A stretch of DNA of 64,000 nt from Phytoactinopolyspora mesophila (GCF_010122465.1 NZ_WLZY01000001.1:961000-1024999), one strand, 5' to 3'; positions 35,601-45,593 are shown, counted from the first letter of the stretch. Notes: a model not told the origin generated them from the sequence alone. Numbers and translations are program-made.

Positions 35601-36722
35601 TCAATCGCGCTGCGAACGCCGGCCGCGCCGGAGGCCGATCTCGTACGCGGCCAGGAGGAGCAGCCACGACGCCGTGATCGGAACCACGAACCAAAGCATC
35701 ACGGCGCTGAACGGTTCAAGCGCGGCATGATCCGTCGCCTGGAGCAACAGGAAGGCGATGTAGGCCGCGTAGAGGATGAAGAAGAGCACACCCTCCCAGC
35801 GAGCCACCGCCTGCCCGGTGAAGGCCACTGGAAGCAGTGCCAGCGCCACCGCGATCATGATCGGCAGATCAAACCTGATCGCGGCGCTCGCCACCTCGAT
35901 CCCGTCCGGCGCGACGATTGCCGTGATGCCGAGAACCGCCCCGATGTTGAACACGTTGGAGCCGACGATGTTGCCCACCGCGAGATCGCGCTCGCCTCGG
36001 ATGACAGCGATCACGCTCGTCGCGAGCTCTGGAAGGGACGTCCCAATAGCCACCACCGTCAGGCCGATGATCAGGTCGCTGACGCCCAGGGCCGCCGCTA
36101 CCTCACTGGCGCCGCGGACCAGGAGCTGTGCTCCGGCGACGAGCAGCCCCACCCCCACCAAGACGAGCAACAGGTCACGCGGCACGCTCCGCCGCTGGGG
36201 TGTAGGTGCCTGCGCGTCCTGCGTTGATCCGCCGGTGTGCGGGCCGTGGCGCATCGGAATGGGCAGCTTTCGTCGCCGCGAGATCACGATGGTGATGGTC
36301 ACGTAGATCACCACCACGGCCAGCAGCAGCGTGCCGTCGAGACGGGTGATGTGCCCGTCGAGGGCCAGGAGCAGCAGGCCGATCGACAGCGCCACCATGA
36401 CCGGGATATCCGCGCGGACGATCTGCGACTTCACGATCAGCGGGACGAAGACCGCCGATAGCCCGAGCACGAGAAGGATGTTGGCGATGTTGCTGCCGAC
36501 GACGTTACCGACGGCCAGCCCTGGGTGTCCGCCGAGCGCCGCGCCGGTGCTGACGGCCAGCTCGGGTGCCGATGTGGCGAACGACACCACGGTGAGCCCC
36601 ACCACAAGGGAAGACATCCCGATCGTGCGGGCCAATGAACTGGCACCACGGACCAAAGATTCGCCGCCGCCTACCAGCAGAACGAAGCCTGCGATCAACA
36701 TCAGCACCGCTGTCACGCTCAC
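35601..36722 (-). CDS. sodium/calcium exchanger family antiporter
   Basis: 373-residue inner-membrane antiporter of the CaCA family (YrbG/NCX type) with the two inverted alpha-repeats: about 30-70 (VVSFATSAPELAVSTGAALGG) and 225-265 (VVAIGTSLPELATSVIAVI), each with GN-V/I-VGSNxxNI. Ten helices can be drawn. GTG 36722 follows TATGGT by six bases (leaderless pattern); longer frames are not conserved. Convergent with the carbonic anhydrase gene. Exports Ca2+ in exchange for Na+ or H+; the ion is inferred. Confidence 0.93.
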   Translation of the reverse strand: MSVTAVLMLIAGFVLLVGGGESLVRGASSLARTIGMSSLVVGLTVVSFATSAPELAVSTGAALGGHPGLAVGNVVGSNIANILLVLGLSAVFVPLIVKSQIVRADIPVMVALSIGLLLLALDGHITRLDGTLLLAVVVIYVTITIVISRRRKLPIPMRHGPHTGGSTQDAQAPTPQRRSVPRDLLLVLVGVGLLVAGAQLLVRGASEVAAALGVSDLIIGLTVVAIGTSLPELATSVIAVIRGERDLAVGNIVGSNVFNIGAVLGITAIVAPDGIEVASAAIRFDLPIMIAVALALLPVAFTGQAVARWEGVLFFILYAAYIAFLLLQATDHAALEPFSAVMLWFVVPITASWLLLLAAYEIGLRRGRRSQRD

Positions 36723-36836
36723 GCCGCCACCATACGTGGCCTCTCGTGCGCCAAGGCGCCGTATCCGGCATTGCGGCACGAGGACCTGATTCGTCCACAT
36801 CCCCCGGTGGTGTGCGCTAATCCCCCACGTTGCCAA

Positions 36837-36941
36837 GCTTCACGGGTTTTTTCTGTGTTTTCATTCTCTTTCTCGCAGGTTACTAGCTATAGCACATGTT
36901 TTCCTCTCAACCTTGTCGGTGGCGAACTATAGCGTTGGATC
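36837..36941. promoter_or_regulatory. AT-rich promoter region of the DUF222-HNH gene
   Basis: This stretch is visibly richer in A/T than its surroundings and contains two copies of CTATAGC (near 36887 and 36927); the second leaves eight bases to ATG, a leaderless -10. Confidence 0.5.
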
Positions 36942-38381
36942 ATGAGTTCGGAGATGCTCGACGGTTTGACCGCTGCGGTGCGTGAGGTCGCAGCGGAGCC
37001 GGCCGCTGACCTATCCGAGGCACGGATCAGTGATGAACTACTGGCGCTACGCCGGTTGGCCGACGCCGCCGAGGCTGCCTATCTCACCCGATTGCGTGTT
37101 TTCGACAAGCGTCGGATCAGTGAGTCCACATCAGCCTTGTCCACTGGTGCATGGGTGCGGCACAAGTCGCACGTCGCCCCGGCCGAGACATCGCGGGCAT
37201 TGAAAATCGCCAGAATGCTAACCGACCTGCCCGTCGTCGAGCATGCCCTGATCAACGGCGAGATCCGGGTGCCGCACGCCGAAGCCATCACCCGGGCAGC
37301 GAAACTGCTCGGCACTGATGTGATCGCCGGCTGCCAAGACGCCCTCGTCGCCGCGGCCAGCACAGACGACCCCACCCGGCTCCGCGCCGCGCTACGCGGC
37401 CTCGGCGCCGCCGTCGATGACACCAAAGCCGCCAAACGCGCCGAAAAACGCGACCAGGGACGCTGGCTCGACCTGTCCTCCACCTTCGACGGCGCCGTCA
37501 TCCTCGACGGAGTCCTCGGCGAAGAAGACGGCGCCATCGTCAACACCGCCATCGACGCCCTCGCCACACCTAGTGGCCCCGACGATCAACGCACCCCATC
37601 CCAACGCCGCGCCGACGCCCTAGTCGAACTCTGTCGCCGCGCTCTCGCTGCTGGTGACGTCCCGTCGCAGGGCGGTGAAGCCACCCACCTGATCGTGGTC
37701 ACCAACCTGGACACCCTCGAAACCCGCACCGGCGGGCTCGGCGAGCTCACCAACGGGGCCATCCTGCGCGGCGACGCCGTACGCCGCCTGGCCTGTGACG
37801 CCCGCATCAGCCGGATCATCACCGGCCCCGACTCCCAACCCCTCGACGTCGGCCGATCCCAGCGCACAGCCACCCCCGCACAACGCAAAGCGCTACGCCT
37901 ACGCGACCGCGGATGCGTATTCCCCGGCTGCCGCCGCCCACCCGAATGGACCGAAGTCCACCACCTGATCCCATGGATCCAGGGTGGTCGCACCAACATC
38001 GACGAAATGGCCCTGCTCTGCCGCAAACACCACACCCTCGTGCACCAAGGCGGCTGGACCATACAGATCCTCGGGCCAGGCCAGTTCAGATTCATCAACC
38101 CCAACGGCAACCCGGCATCTTCCAAGCCACCACCATCCACCACCGACCTCCTCACTGATTTGATCCACACCACCAGAGGTTCACCGCCGCGAGCCGGCCC
38201 AGACAACGACGTCCAGACCACCGGCCTCGACGCCACGGTTTCCGGGGCGAACACCGAGGGTGCCGACGCCTATGGTGGGAATGTCAGCGGTGGGCACACC
38301 TGCGGTACGGACAGTGGGGCCGTAGACGACCGGAATACCACGGTGGACCAGAGCGACACCGGGAAACCCGACGCTGCCTAA
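36942..38381 (+). CDS. DUF222 / HNH endonuclease (13E12 repeat family)
   Basis: 479-residue protein: DUF222 helical domain (about 20-280) and a C-terminal HNH nuclease motif (about 325-370), with RDRGCVFPGCRRPPEWTEVHHLIPW, then LLCRKHHTLVHQGGW (zinc cysteines, catalytic His). The tail (about 400-479) is low-complexity Thr/Gly/Asp. These proteins occur in many copies in actinobacteria and resemble mobile elements; substrate and role are unknown. It sits between topoisomerase IV subunits, behind an AT-rich promoter, suggesting later insertion. Confidence 0.93.
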   Translation: MSSEMLDGLTAAVREVAAEPAADLSEARISDELLALRRLADAAEAAYLTRLRVFDKRRISESTSALSTGAWVRHKSHVAPAETSRALKIARMLTDLPVVEHALINGEIRVPHAEAITRAAKLLGTDVIAGCQDALVAAASTDDPTRLRAALRGLGAAVDDTKAAKRAEKRDQGRWLDLSSTFDGAVILDGVLGEEDGAIVNTAIDALATPSGPDDQRTPSQRRADALVELCRRALAAGDVPSQGGEATHLIVVTNLDTLETRTGGLGELTNGAILRGDAVRRLACDARISRIITGPDSQPLDVGRSQRTATPAQRKALRLRDRGCVFPGCRRPPEWTEVHHLIPWIQGGRTNIDEMALLCRKHHTLVHQGGWTIQILGPGQFRFINPNGNPASSKPPPSTTDLLTDLIHTTRGSPPRAGPDNDVQTTGLDATVSGANTEGADAYGGNVSGGHTCGTDSGAVDDRNTTVDQSDTGKPDAA

Positions 38382-38409
38382 GCAGCCGCCCTAAGAGCCG
38401 GTTCCTTAA

Positions 38410-38486
38410 CCCCGACGAGGACACCGTGGCGTTACGCCACACTCTGCCGCGTGGCGGAGACGATCGTCTCCGCCACCTCGTCGGGG
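38410..38486. terminator. three-way-junction palindromic element between convergent genes
   Basis: Outer arms CCCCGACGAGG (38410-38420) and CCTCGTCGGGG (38476-38486) enclose two hairpins: GTGGCG-TTA-CGCCAC (38426-38440) and a perfect 26-base palindrome (38451-38476). It lies between the convergent ends of the HNH gene and parE and could stop transcription from both sides. Confidence 0.8.
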
Positions 38487-38604
38487 CGCCGGACAATGCC
38501 CGGGGCAGGCCGGCAAGCCTGTTGAACGACCCGGCCCCGGCTCGCGGCCTCGGCCGCCGCGGATCGCCGTCGGCATCTTGCGACGAGGACCACCCTGGGG
38601 GTCG

Positions 38605-40704
38605 TCAGGCGTCGATCCGCTCGCGGTCAAGCTCTGCGGCGCCGGCGATGATGAACTCCTTGCGGGGCGCGACCTCGTTGCCCATGAGCAGTTCAAAGGC
38701 GCGCTCAGCGTCTTCGGCGTTCGCGGCCGTGATCCGGCGCAATCGCCGATGCCGCGGATCCATAGTTGTCTCCGCCAATTGATCCGGGTCCATTTCGCCC
38801 AGGCCCTTGTAGCGCTGCGGAGGTTCTTTCCATCGCACACCCTTTCGCTGGAGTTCCAGCGAGACCCGATGCAGCTCAGCGTCGGTGTAGGTGTAGATGT
38901 ACTTATCTTGTCCCTTCTTCGGGTTCGTCAGCTCGAGGCGGTGCAACGGCGGCACGGCCGCGAACAGCCGACCGGCCTCGACGAACGGGCGCATGTACCG
39001 GAAAAACAGGGTAATGAGCAGCGTGCGAATATGCGCGCCGTCGACGTCGGCGTCGACCATGAGGATGACCCGGCCGTATCGAGCCTGGTCGATCTCGAAT
39101 GTCTTGCCACTACCGGCGCCGAGCACCTGGATGATGGCCGCACACTCGGCGTTCTTGAGCATGTCGCCCACGGAAGCCTTCTGCACGTTGAGGATCTTGC
39201 CCCGGATGGGCAACAGAGCCTGGAACTCGGCGTCTCGGGCCGATCGCCCGGTGCCCAGCGCGGAGTCTCCCTCAACGATGAACAGTTCTGATTTGTCGAG
39301 GCTGCTGGAGCGGCAGTCGACCAGCTTGGTGGGCAGCGAACTGGTTTCGAGAGCATTCTTGCGGCGCACGGCCTCTTTGTGCTGCCGCGCCGCCACCCGC
39401 GCCTTGGCCGCCGAGACGACCTTCTCCAGCACGGCGGTTGCCTGCGCTTTGTCCGCTCGCTTCGTGGAGGTCAGTACCGCCTTGATCTCGCGTTCGACGA
39501 CGGCGGCGACAATCCCCCGCACCGCGGAGGTGCCGAGTACCTCCTTGGTCTGCCCTTCGAACTGCGGCTCGTCCAGCCGTACGGTGACGACCGAGGTCAG
39601 GCCCTCGAGGACGTCGTCTTTCTCGATCTTGTCATTACCTGCCTTCAACCGGCGGGAGTTCGCTTTCACCTGATCACGCATGGCTTTGATCAAGCCTTGC
39701 TCGAATCCGGTGACATGGGTGCCGCCTTTGGGAGTGGCGATCACATTCACGAACGAGCGCGAGATCGTGTCGTAGCCGCTGTCCCATCGCAGAGCGATGT
39801 CGACCTCGCACGTACGCTCGGTGTCCTTCGAGATGAGCTGGCCGTCTTCGTCTAGTACCGGGACCGTTTCGCGGAATGTGTCCTGGCCGGTGAGCCGTAG
39901 CACATCCGTCACCGGCGACCCCGGACTCAAGAACTCCACGAACTCGCTGATTCCGCCGTCGTGACGGAACTTCTCCTCGACCGGAGTCTCTCCGCGCTCA
40001 TCGCGAACCACGAGTTCGAGGCCGGGGATCAGGTACGACGTCTGGCGGGCGCGCGACACGAGGTCGTCCCACGAATAGTCCGCGCCCTTGAGGAAGATCT
40101 GCTGATCGGCCCAGAACCGGATCCGGCTCCCAGTGACCCCCTTCTTGACCTTGCCGGCGATGCGCAGCTTGGAATGGTCAGTGAACGGCTGGAACGGCGC
40201 GTCCGGCCCTTCGCCGGCATACTCCCCTGGCTCACCCCGGCGGAAAGACATCAGGTGGGTACGACCATCTCGGTCCACCTCGACATCGAGCCGGCCCGAG
40301 AGCGCGTTGACAACGCTGGCGCCGACGCCATGCAAACCACCGCTGGCGGCATACGAGCCGCCGCCGAACTTGCCACCCGCGTGCAACTTGGTGAACACGA
40401 CTTCGATCCCGGACAGCCCGGACTTGGAGTGGATGTCGACCGGGATGCCCCGGCCGTTGTCCCGGATCTCGGCCGAACCGTCGGCACGCAACACGACCTC
40501 GACGCGGTCGCAGTGGCCGCCCAGCGCCTCGTCAACGGCGTTGTCGATGATCTCCCACAGGCAGTGCATCAAACCCCGCGAATCAGTGGAGCCGATATAC
40601 ATGCCCGGGCGCTTGCGGACAGCCTCGAGGCCCTCGAGCACCGAGAGATGGCGTGCGGTGTAGTCACTGCCACGGCTGGTGGAGCGGGCCGTCTGCGCAG
40701 TCAC
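38605..40704 (-). CDS. parE: DNA topoisomerase IV subunit B (ParE)
   Basis: 699-residue ATPase subunit of type IIA topoisomerase. GHKL ATPase with EIIDNAVDEALGG and GRGIPVDIHSKSG; transducer with ASVVNALS; TOPRIM with FIVEGDSALG and LMVDADVDGAHIRTLLLT-type residues. Length fits ParE. GTG 40704 has AGGAGGA nine bases upstream; longer frames upstream are not coding. Acts with ParC from 32604 in decatenation of sister chromosomes. Confidence 0.94.
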   Translation of the reverse strand: MTAQTARSTSRGSDYTARHLSVLEGLEAVRKRPGMYIGSTDSRGLMHCLWEIIDNAVDEALGGHCDRVEVVLRADGSAEIRDNGRGIPVDIHSKSGLSGIEVVFTKLHAGGKFGGGSYAASGGLHGVGASVVNALSGRLDVEVDRDGRTHLMSFRRGEPGEYAGEGPDAPFQPFTDHSKLRIAGKVKKGVTGSRIRFWADQQIFLKGADYSWDDLVSRARQTSYLIPGLELVVRDERGETPVEEKFRHDGGISEFVEFLSPGSPVTDVLRLTGQDTFRETVPVLDEDGQLISKDTERTCEVDIALRWDSGYDTISRSFVNVIATPKGGTHVTGFEQGLIKAMRDQVKANSRRLKAGNDKIEKDDVLEGLTSVVTVRLDEPQFEGQTKEVLGTSAVRGIVAAVVEREIKAVLTSTKRADKAQATAVLEKVVSAAKARVAARQHKEAVRRKNALETSSLPTKLVDCRSSSLDKSELFIVEGDSALGTGRSARDAEFQALLPIRGKILNVQKASVGDMLKNAECAAIIQVLGAGSGKTFEIDQARYGRVILMVDADVDGAHIRTLLITLFFRYMRPFVEAGRLFAAVPPLHRLELTNPKKGQDKYIYTYTDAELHRVSLELQRKGVRWKEPPQRYKGLGEMDPDQLAETTMDPRHRRLRRITAANAEDAERAFELLMGNEVAPRKEFIIAGAAELDRERIDA

Positions 40705-41086
40705 AGGCGCAATTCCTCCTCGCATCGTTGCCGGCACGTGCTGCCGTGCCTCGCGAGCCCAGCATAATCCGCCGTTACCGGCCGGCCGCGCAGGCTCGCT
40801 GTTCCGCACGGCGGTTCCTTGCCTGGCGGCCAGGCACGTTGCCGCAAGATCGACGTGCCTTTTGAGACACATCGTGTCAGAATGTGGACAGCCGACAACG
40901 GCGCCGGCCCGGCTCGTTCTCACAGCCGCCCCGATGTGACCACCACCACGCCCCATCTTGTACGCGCATAGCGAACCAGGCCGTGCGCGTGTGGCGGTAA
41001 CGACATCGGATGGTTTGATGTTTGTACGGATGCAATGACACGACCACCAAGCAACCGGTGGCCCATCGACCAGGAAGGTGCGCGAC
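40705..41086. other. intergenic region between parE and the DUF7455 gene
   Basis: About 380 bases, divergent promoters expected. Small stems: GCCTGG-CGG-CCAGGC near 40834 and GGCACGT / ACGTGCC around 40841-40860. No gene, tRNA or known RNA motif recognised. Confidence 0.4.
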
Positions 41087-41302
41087 GTGACAGCTACTCT
41101 CGCGACCAAACCGCTGAACGCCGCTGACCGCTGCGACAGCTGTGGCGCCCAGGCCTACATCCGTGCGGTTCTCGACCAAGGCGAACTGCTCTTCTGTGGC
41201 CACCATGGACGCAAGTACGAAGCGAAGCTTCGCCCGATGGCAGTGGAATGGCACGACGAGACCGCCAAGCTCACCGACACTCCGAGTGAACCGACTGCCT
41301 GA
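41087..41302 (+). CDS. DUF7455 family small zinc-ribbon-like protein
   Basis: 71-residue protein with DRCDSCGAQAYIR near the start and LLFCGHHGRKY in the middle, giving a CxxC...CxHH pattern that fits a small metal-binding ribbon. Common in actinobacteria next to topoisomerase and primary sigma factor genes, function unknown. GTG 41087 is chosen because AGGAAGG lies eight bases upstream; the in-frame GTG at 41078 is too close. Confidence 0.85.
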   Translation: MTATLATKPLNAADRCDSCGAQAYIRAVLDQGELLFCGHHGRKYEAKLRPMAVEWHDETAKLTDTPSEPTA

Positions 41303-41345
41303 AGCACCAAGAGCTGCCTGACATACGAATAACCGAGCACCTTCA

Positions 41346-41378
41346 CTGATGGGTGGGGACCCTGTCCCCACCCATCAG
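41346..41378 (+). terminator. hairpin after the DUF7455 gene
   Basis: 15-base perfect stem (41346-41360 with 41364-41378) and 3-base loop, 43 bases after the stop codon. Confidence 0.8.
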
Positions 41379-41428
41379 CACATCCACCCCTTTGCTGAAC
41401 CCCCTACGCGACCGGAACACACCGGCAC

Positions 41429-41629
41429 AACGTGGGTGATGAATGAACCCCGCCCATGGTCCGGCAGACAACGTGGGGGATGAGAGAGCCCCCATCCATG
41501 GTGCGGCGGGCATCGAAAGGCGAGGAACGAGCCTTTCGCGGGCGGGGATGGGGGCTCTTTCATCCCCCACGTCCCTGTCGAGCCTTTCGCGGGCAAGGAT
41601 GGGGGCTATTTCTTCCCCCACGTCCCTAC
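41429..41629. repeat. compound palindromic repeat array, copy B
   Basis: Inverted arms of 27 bases with one mismatch (41471-41497 and 41546-41572) flank an inner stem CGAAAGGC / GCCTTTCG. The right part is then repeated in tandem: 41528-41578 and 41579-41629 are 51-base direct repeats with few differences, and the left arm has a partial earlier copy from 41429. The array ends inside the rhomboid stop codon. The core, CCATGGTGCGGYGGGCATC and GGCGAGGAACGAG, recurs at 63.7 kb. Confidence 0.9.
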
Positions 41630-42213
41630 CGGCGCGCTTCCCGATCGCGGAGGACAAACGCCATGACAACCCCGGCCACCGCACCGAACAGGTGACCTTG
41701 CCAGGAGATACCTGGCTGGCCCGGCAGGACGCCAAGAGCGATGCTGCCGTACATGATGACGACGACGACTGAGACGAGAATGCTCAGGAGTTTCCGGGTG
41801 AGCACACCCCAGGCGACGAGGAAGGCCGCGAACCCGTAAACCAGCCCGCTGGCTCCGATGTGATTGGTGTTGGCACCGGCGACCAGCCAGGTAGCCAAGC
41901 CACCCAAGAGTGCCACACCTATCGTGACGGACCAGAACTTCCGCGTGGTCAGAGCTATCAGGCTGCCGAGGATCAGGAACGCACCGCTGTTGGCGATCAG
42001 GTGGTCGAAACCGGCGTGCAGGAACGGGGCAGTGACGATGCCGAGCAATCCCTCGGCGCTACGAGGCCGGATGCCGTACTGGTCCAGGTTGACACCGGGC
42101 ACTTGGTCGACGATTTCCTGCCCCCACATGAGGGCGAGCATGACGAATACCGGGATGACCAGGACGACAGGTGTCGGCAGATTGCGCCGTTCGATTTCAC
42201 CGGAGGAACTCAC
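41626..42213 (-). CDS. rhomboid-family intramembrane serine protease
   Basis: 195-residue membrane protease with six helices. Catalytic Ser in HIGASGLVYG (helix 4) and His in WQGHLFGAVAG (helix 6); the L1-loop residues follow RPRSAEGLLGIVTAPFLHAGFDHLIAN. GTG 42213 follows TAGGGT by seven bases (leaderless); GTG 42222 is an alternative. Downstream, its stop codon is at the edge of a tandem repeat, so the tail RDREARR may have been altered by repeat insertion. Substrates unknown. Confidence 0.9.
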   Translation of the reverse strand: MSSSGEIERRNLPTPVVLVIPVFVMLALMWGQEIVDQVPGVNLDQYGIRPRSAEGLLGIVTAPFLHAGFDHLIANSGAFLILGSLIALTTRKFWSVTIGVALLGGLATWLVAGANTNHIGASGLVYGFAAFLVAWGVLTRKLLSILVSVVVVIMYGSIALGVLPGQPGISWQGHLFGAVAGVVMAFVLRDREARR

Positions 42214-42301
42214 GTCTATCACCCTAGGTAAACCGTGGCGCGAGTGCACGTCTCGCCCGCGCGTATCACGCGCACGGGACTAGCACCAGCACAAGTCCGG
42301 A

Positions 42302-43876
42302 TCAGTCGAGGTAGTCGCGCAGTACCTGCGACCGCGACGGGTGCCGGAGCTTGCTCATCGTCTTGCTCTCTATCTGGCGGATGCGTTCCCGGGTGACGCC
42401 GTAGACCTTGCCGATCTCGTCGAGTGTCTTCGGCTGACCGTCGGTGAGCCCGAAACGCATCGAAACCACGCCTGCTTCGCGCTCGGACAGGGTGTCCAGC
42501 ACCGCATGCAGCTGCTCCTGCAGCAACGTGAACGAGACCGCCTCGGCGGGCACGATGGCCTCGGAGTCTTCGATCAAGTCGCCGAACTCGCTGTCGCCGT
42601 CCTCACCGAGCGGCGTGTGCAACGAAATCGGCTCCCGGCCGTACTTCTGGACCTCGACGACCTTCTCCGGCGTCATGTCGAGCTCTTTGGCGAGCTCTTC
42701 CGGCGTGGGCTCACGGCCCAGGTCCTGAAGCATCTGCCGTTGGACCCGGGCGAGTTTGTTGATGACTTCGACCATGTGCACCGGGATCCGGATGGTGCGG
42801 GCCTGGTCGGCCATGGCACGGGTGATGGCCTGCCGGATCCACCAGGTGGCGTAGGTGGAGAACTTGTAACCCTTGGTGTAGTCGAACTTCTCGACAGCGC
42901 GGATCAGGCCAAGGTTTCCTTCCTGGATCAGGTCCAGGAACAGCATGCCGCGCCCGGTGTAGCGTTTGGCGAGCGAGACGACCAGCCGGAGGTTGGCCTC
43001 CAGTAGGTGGTTCTTGGCGCGCCGCCCGTCTTCGGCTACCCAGTTCAGCTCGCTGTGGAGCTTCGGCTCCATGGATTCGGTCTCGTTGGCCAGCTTCTCT
43101 TCGGCGAAGAGTCCGGCTTCGATACGTTTGGCCAGCTCGACTTCCTGCTCGGCGTTCAGCAGCGGGACTTTGCCGATCTGCTTCAGATAGTCCTTGACCG
43201 GGTCTGCGGTCGCCCCGGCCACGACGACTTGCTGCTCAGGCTCATCTGTGTCGTCGTCCTCGGAGAGGACGAAGCCTTCGTCGGTCAGCTCGCTTGGGTC
43301 TGGCTCCTCCGCCGGCGCCGCTGGGCTGGCCGGCGCAGCTGTGCCGTCAGCGTCCTCCGGAGTTCCGGCGGCGTTGGCGCCAGCCTTGGCGCTCTTCCGC
43401 TTCCGAGCCGGCTTGGCCTTGGAGGTGCTGACCTCCGCCGTGGGAGCCGCCGCGTCGGATGAGTCCTCTTGAACTGCTGTCGCTGTCGTTTTTTTCACCG
43501 CAGTCTTCACAGTTCCCTCGCTATTCTCTGCCGCCTGCTTGCCCGTCTTCATTGCCGTTGTGCTGGCCTCAGCCGATGTGATGGCCACGTCCGCCGATGC
43601 GGTTGCCGTCGCCGAGGAACGACGCGACGATGCCGCCACAACCCGCTTGCGCTTCACCCGCGAGTCCGAAGCCGCAACCTCGACAGTAATACCTGTCGAC
43701 TTCAAATGCTCGACGACGAGGCGGCTCTCTTTCATTTGAAGGTTCGCCGCCTCGCACGCGGCCCGCACATCCTGTGCGTCCACAGAGCCGGCTTCCCGGC
43801 CTCGTATCACTAGCTCCTGTACGGGTGGCAGCTCGAAGATCCGGGCGTACTTGGAGCGAGACGGGCTTGGCGACAC
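42302..43876 (-). CDS. sigA: primary RNA polymerase sigma factor (RpoD/HrdB/SigA)
   Basis: 524-residue group 1 sigma factor. The N-terminal 200 residues are a long Ala/Lys/Ser/Pro-rich region 1.1-like extension ([32 protein letters not shown] in part), followed by region 1.2 ([15 protein letters not shown]), region 2 ([39 protein letters not shown], key residues only), region 3 and region 4 ([23 protein letters not shown]). This is the housekeeping factor of actinobacteria. GTG 43876 is preferred: GAGAGG lies six bases upstream; TTG 43882 does not leave room. Confidence 0.97.
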   Translation of the reverse strand: MSPSPSRSKYARIFELPPVQELVIRGREAGSVDAQDVRAACEAANLQMKESRLVVEHLKSTGITVEVAASDSRVKRKRVVAASSRRSSATATASADVAITSAEASTTAMKTGKQAAENSEGTVKTAVKKTTATAVQEDSSDAAAPTAEVSTSKAKPARKRKSAKAGANAAGTPEDADGTAAPASPAAPAEEPDPSELTDEGFVLSEDDDTDEPEQQVVVAGATADPVKDYLKQIGKVPLLNAEQEVELAKRIEAGLFAEEKLANETESMEPKLHSELNWVAEDGRRAKNHLLEANLRLVVSLAKRYTGRGMLFLDLIQEGNLGLIRAVEKFDYTKGYKFSTYATWWIRQAITRAMADQARTIRIPVHMVEVINKLARVQRQMLQDLGREPTPEELAKELDMTPEKVVEVQKYGREPISLHTPLGEDGDSEFGDLIEDSEAIVPAEAVSFTLLQEQLHAVLDTLSEREAGVVSMRFGLTDGQPKTLDEIGKVYGVTRERIRQIESKTMSKLRHPSRSQVLRDYLD

Positions 43877-44009
43877 GAACAACCTCTCATTGAAGGGGGG
43901 CTAGTAGACCGTAAGCTTCGGCAACAAGACATTGTGACACGAGGAGGGCGCTTTGTTCTCCTTCAGACTCATGGGCATGCCAGATGGCATCGAGAGCAGC
44001 ACCGACCGA

Positions 44010-45593
44010 TCACCCTCTCCACCGTAGCGCGAGAACCGTGAGATCGTCGGATGCGCCGGCCGTACGCAAACGTTCGACGACCGTATCGAGTATGACATCC
44101 AGCGGCGCCTGGCGATGTTCTTCCAGGCAGTCGAGGAGTTCGGTCACGCCCTCCTCGAGACTGCGGCTGCGACTCTCCACCAGTCCGTCGGTGAATGCCA
44201 GCAGAATCTCCCCGGCGCCCAGCCTGATCCGCCGGCTGAACCGGGGTTCGGCGACGCCGATGGGTGTGGTGTCCGTGCCGCTGTCGATCAGCTCGAGCTC
44301 GTCGTCCCGGGGAATCCGGACCATAGGCAGATGCCCGGCATCACCGAGGCGCACGACGCCCTCTCGTGGATCGATCACGAAGTACACGACGGTAGCCAGT
44401 TCGACGGCTCCGCCGCCGTCCACCAGCCGGTCGAGGCCGGTCAGTACTGCCACCGGATCGGCGTCGGTCAGGGCCAGCGCCCGCAGCGCCGCACGCAGCT
44501 GGCCCATCCCCGAAGCGGCGGACAGGCCGTGGCCCATCACGTCGCCGACGACGACGGACACCGTGCCGTCAGGCAGTTCGAACACGTCGTACCAGTCTCC
44601 ACCCACCACGTGATCGGTCGATCCGGGAAGACTGCGAGCGCCCACTTCCAAACCGTCGATGATCGGGAGCATCGGAGGTTTCAATCCCTCCGTGAGCGAC
44701 GCGGTGGCGGTCCGTTCCTGCTCGAACAGGAGCGCTCGCTCCAGCGCCACCGAACACTGCTGCGCCACCGCACGCAGGAACCGGCACACCTCGGACTCGA
44801 ATGGCTGCTCAGTGCTGAAGGCGAACCGGACCGCGCCGATACGGCCGGAGTCTGCTGTGAGCGGGAGAACCGCCCACGCTTCTTCGTCGGTCTGGTCGAG
44901 GAACGCGCGGAACCCCTCGTGCGCGAACTCATCGCGGGCCCGCGCCTTGGACGGCAGGAACACCGGCCACCCCGTCCGGATCACCTCGGCCATCGGGGTG
45001 ACGGCGTCGTCAGGCCAATGGGAGACATAAGGACCGTCGAGTGCGAAGTCGCCCGGCTCGCCGAGCAGCGTGAGACCGATCCAGCGAGCTCCCACCGTCG
45101 CCCGCCCGATCACGGTGATCGCGGCGGCCACGTCGGCCACCGTGACCGCCTCGGCCAGCTCTTCGGCCACCTCGAGCAGACGGGCGTTTCGGGCGCGGCT
45201 GTGCCGCAACGCCGACAAAGCGCTTCGCTGAGATGTGTCATCCACGACGAACATGGCGACTTCCCGGCGATCCGCTTCACTGACGAGGTACCACGTGGAC
45301 CGCAGATAAGGCACGGAGCCGGTGGCGTTCGGCACCGGCGGCTCATCGGCCTTGACCGTTTCGCCGCTGCGAAGCACCCGGTCGATCATGGCCTCGGTAT
45401 GCGCCGAGAGTTCCGGCGGCAGCACTTCCGACGGCCGGCGGCCCAGGTGATCAGCGATGGTCTTGCCCGTGCGTTCGGCCAGAAAAGCGTTGATGGCGAG
45501 GTAACGGTACTGGTCGTCGAAGACGGCGAACCCCACCGGCGCGTCGGCGCCTGCCAGAGCTCCCAGCAGCCGCTGGGCATCCGCTGGCCGCAC
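44010..45593 (-). CDS. PAS-GAF-PP2C (SpoIIE-type) serine/threonine phosphatase
   Basis: 527-residue soluble signalling phosphatase: PAS domain (about 20-110), GAF domain (about 155-300) and a C-terminal SpoIIE/PP2C domain with metal-binding aspartates in GGDWYDVFELPDG and VGDVMGHGLSAA, and GASDDLTVLALR at the end. Such enzymes act on anti-anti-sigma factors, releasing stress sigma factors; no STAS or RsbW gene lies beside it. GTG 45593 is preferred because AAAGGGG lies upstream; TTG 45617 is in frame but lacks a ribosome site. Confidence 0.92.
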   Translation of the reverse strand: MRPADAQRLLGALAGADAPVGFAVFDDQYRYLAINAFLAERTGKTIADHLGRRPSEVLPPELSAHTEAMIDRVLRSGETVKADEPPVPNATGSVPYLRSTWYLVSEADRREVAMFVVDDTSQRSALSALRHSRARNARLLEVAEELAEAVTVADVAAAITVIGRATVGARWIGLTLLGEPGDFALDGPYVSHWPDDAVTPMAEVIRTGWPVFLPSKARARDEFAHEGFRAFLDQTDEEAWAVLPLTADSGRIGAVRFAFSTEQPFESEVCRFLRAVAQQCSVALERALLFEQERTATASLTEGLKPPMLPIIDGLEVGARSLPGSTDHVVGGDWYDVFELPDGTVSVVVGDVMGHGLSAASGMGQLRAALRALALTDADPVAVLTGLDRLVDGGGAVELATVVYFVIDPREGVVRLGDAGHLPMVRIPRDDELELIDSGTDTTPIGVAEPRFSRRIRLGAGEILLAFTDGLVESRSRSLEEGVTELLDCLEEHRQAPLDVILDTVVERLRTAGASDDLTVLALRWRG

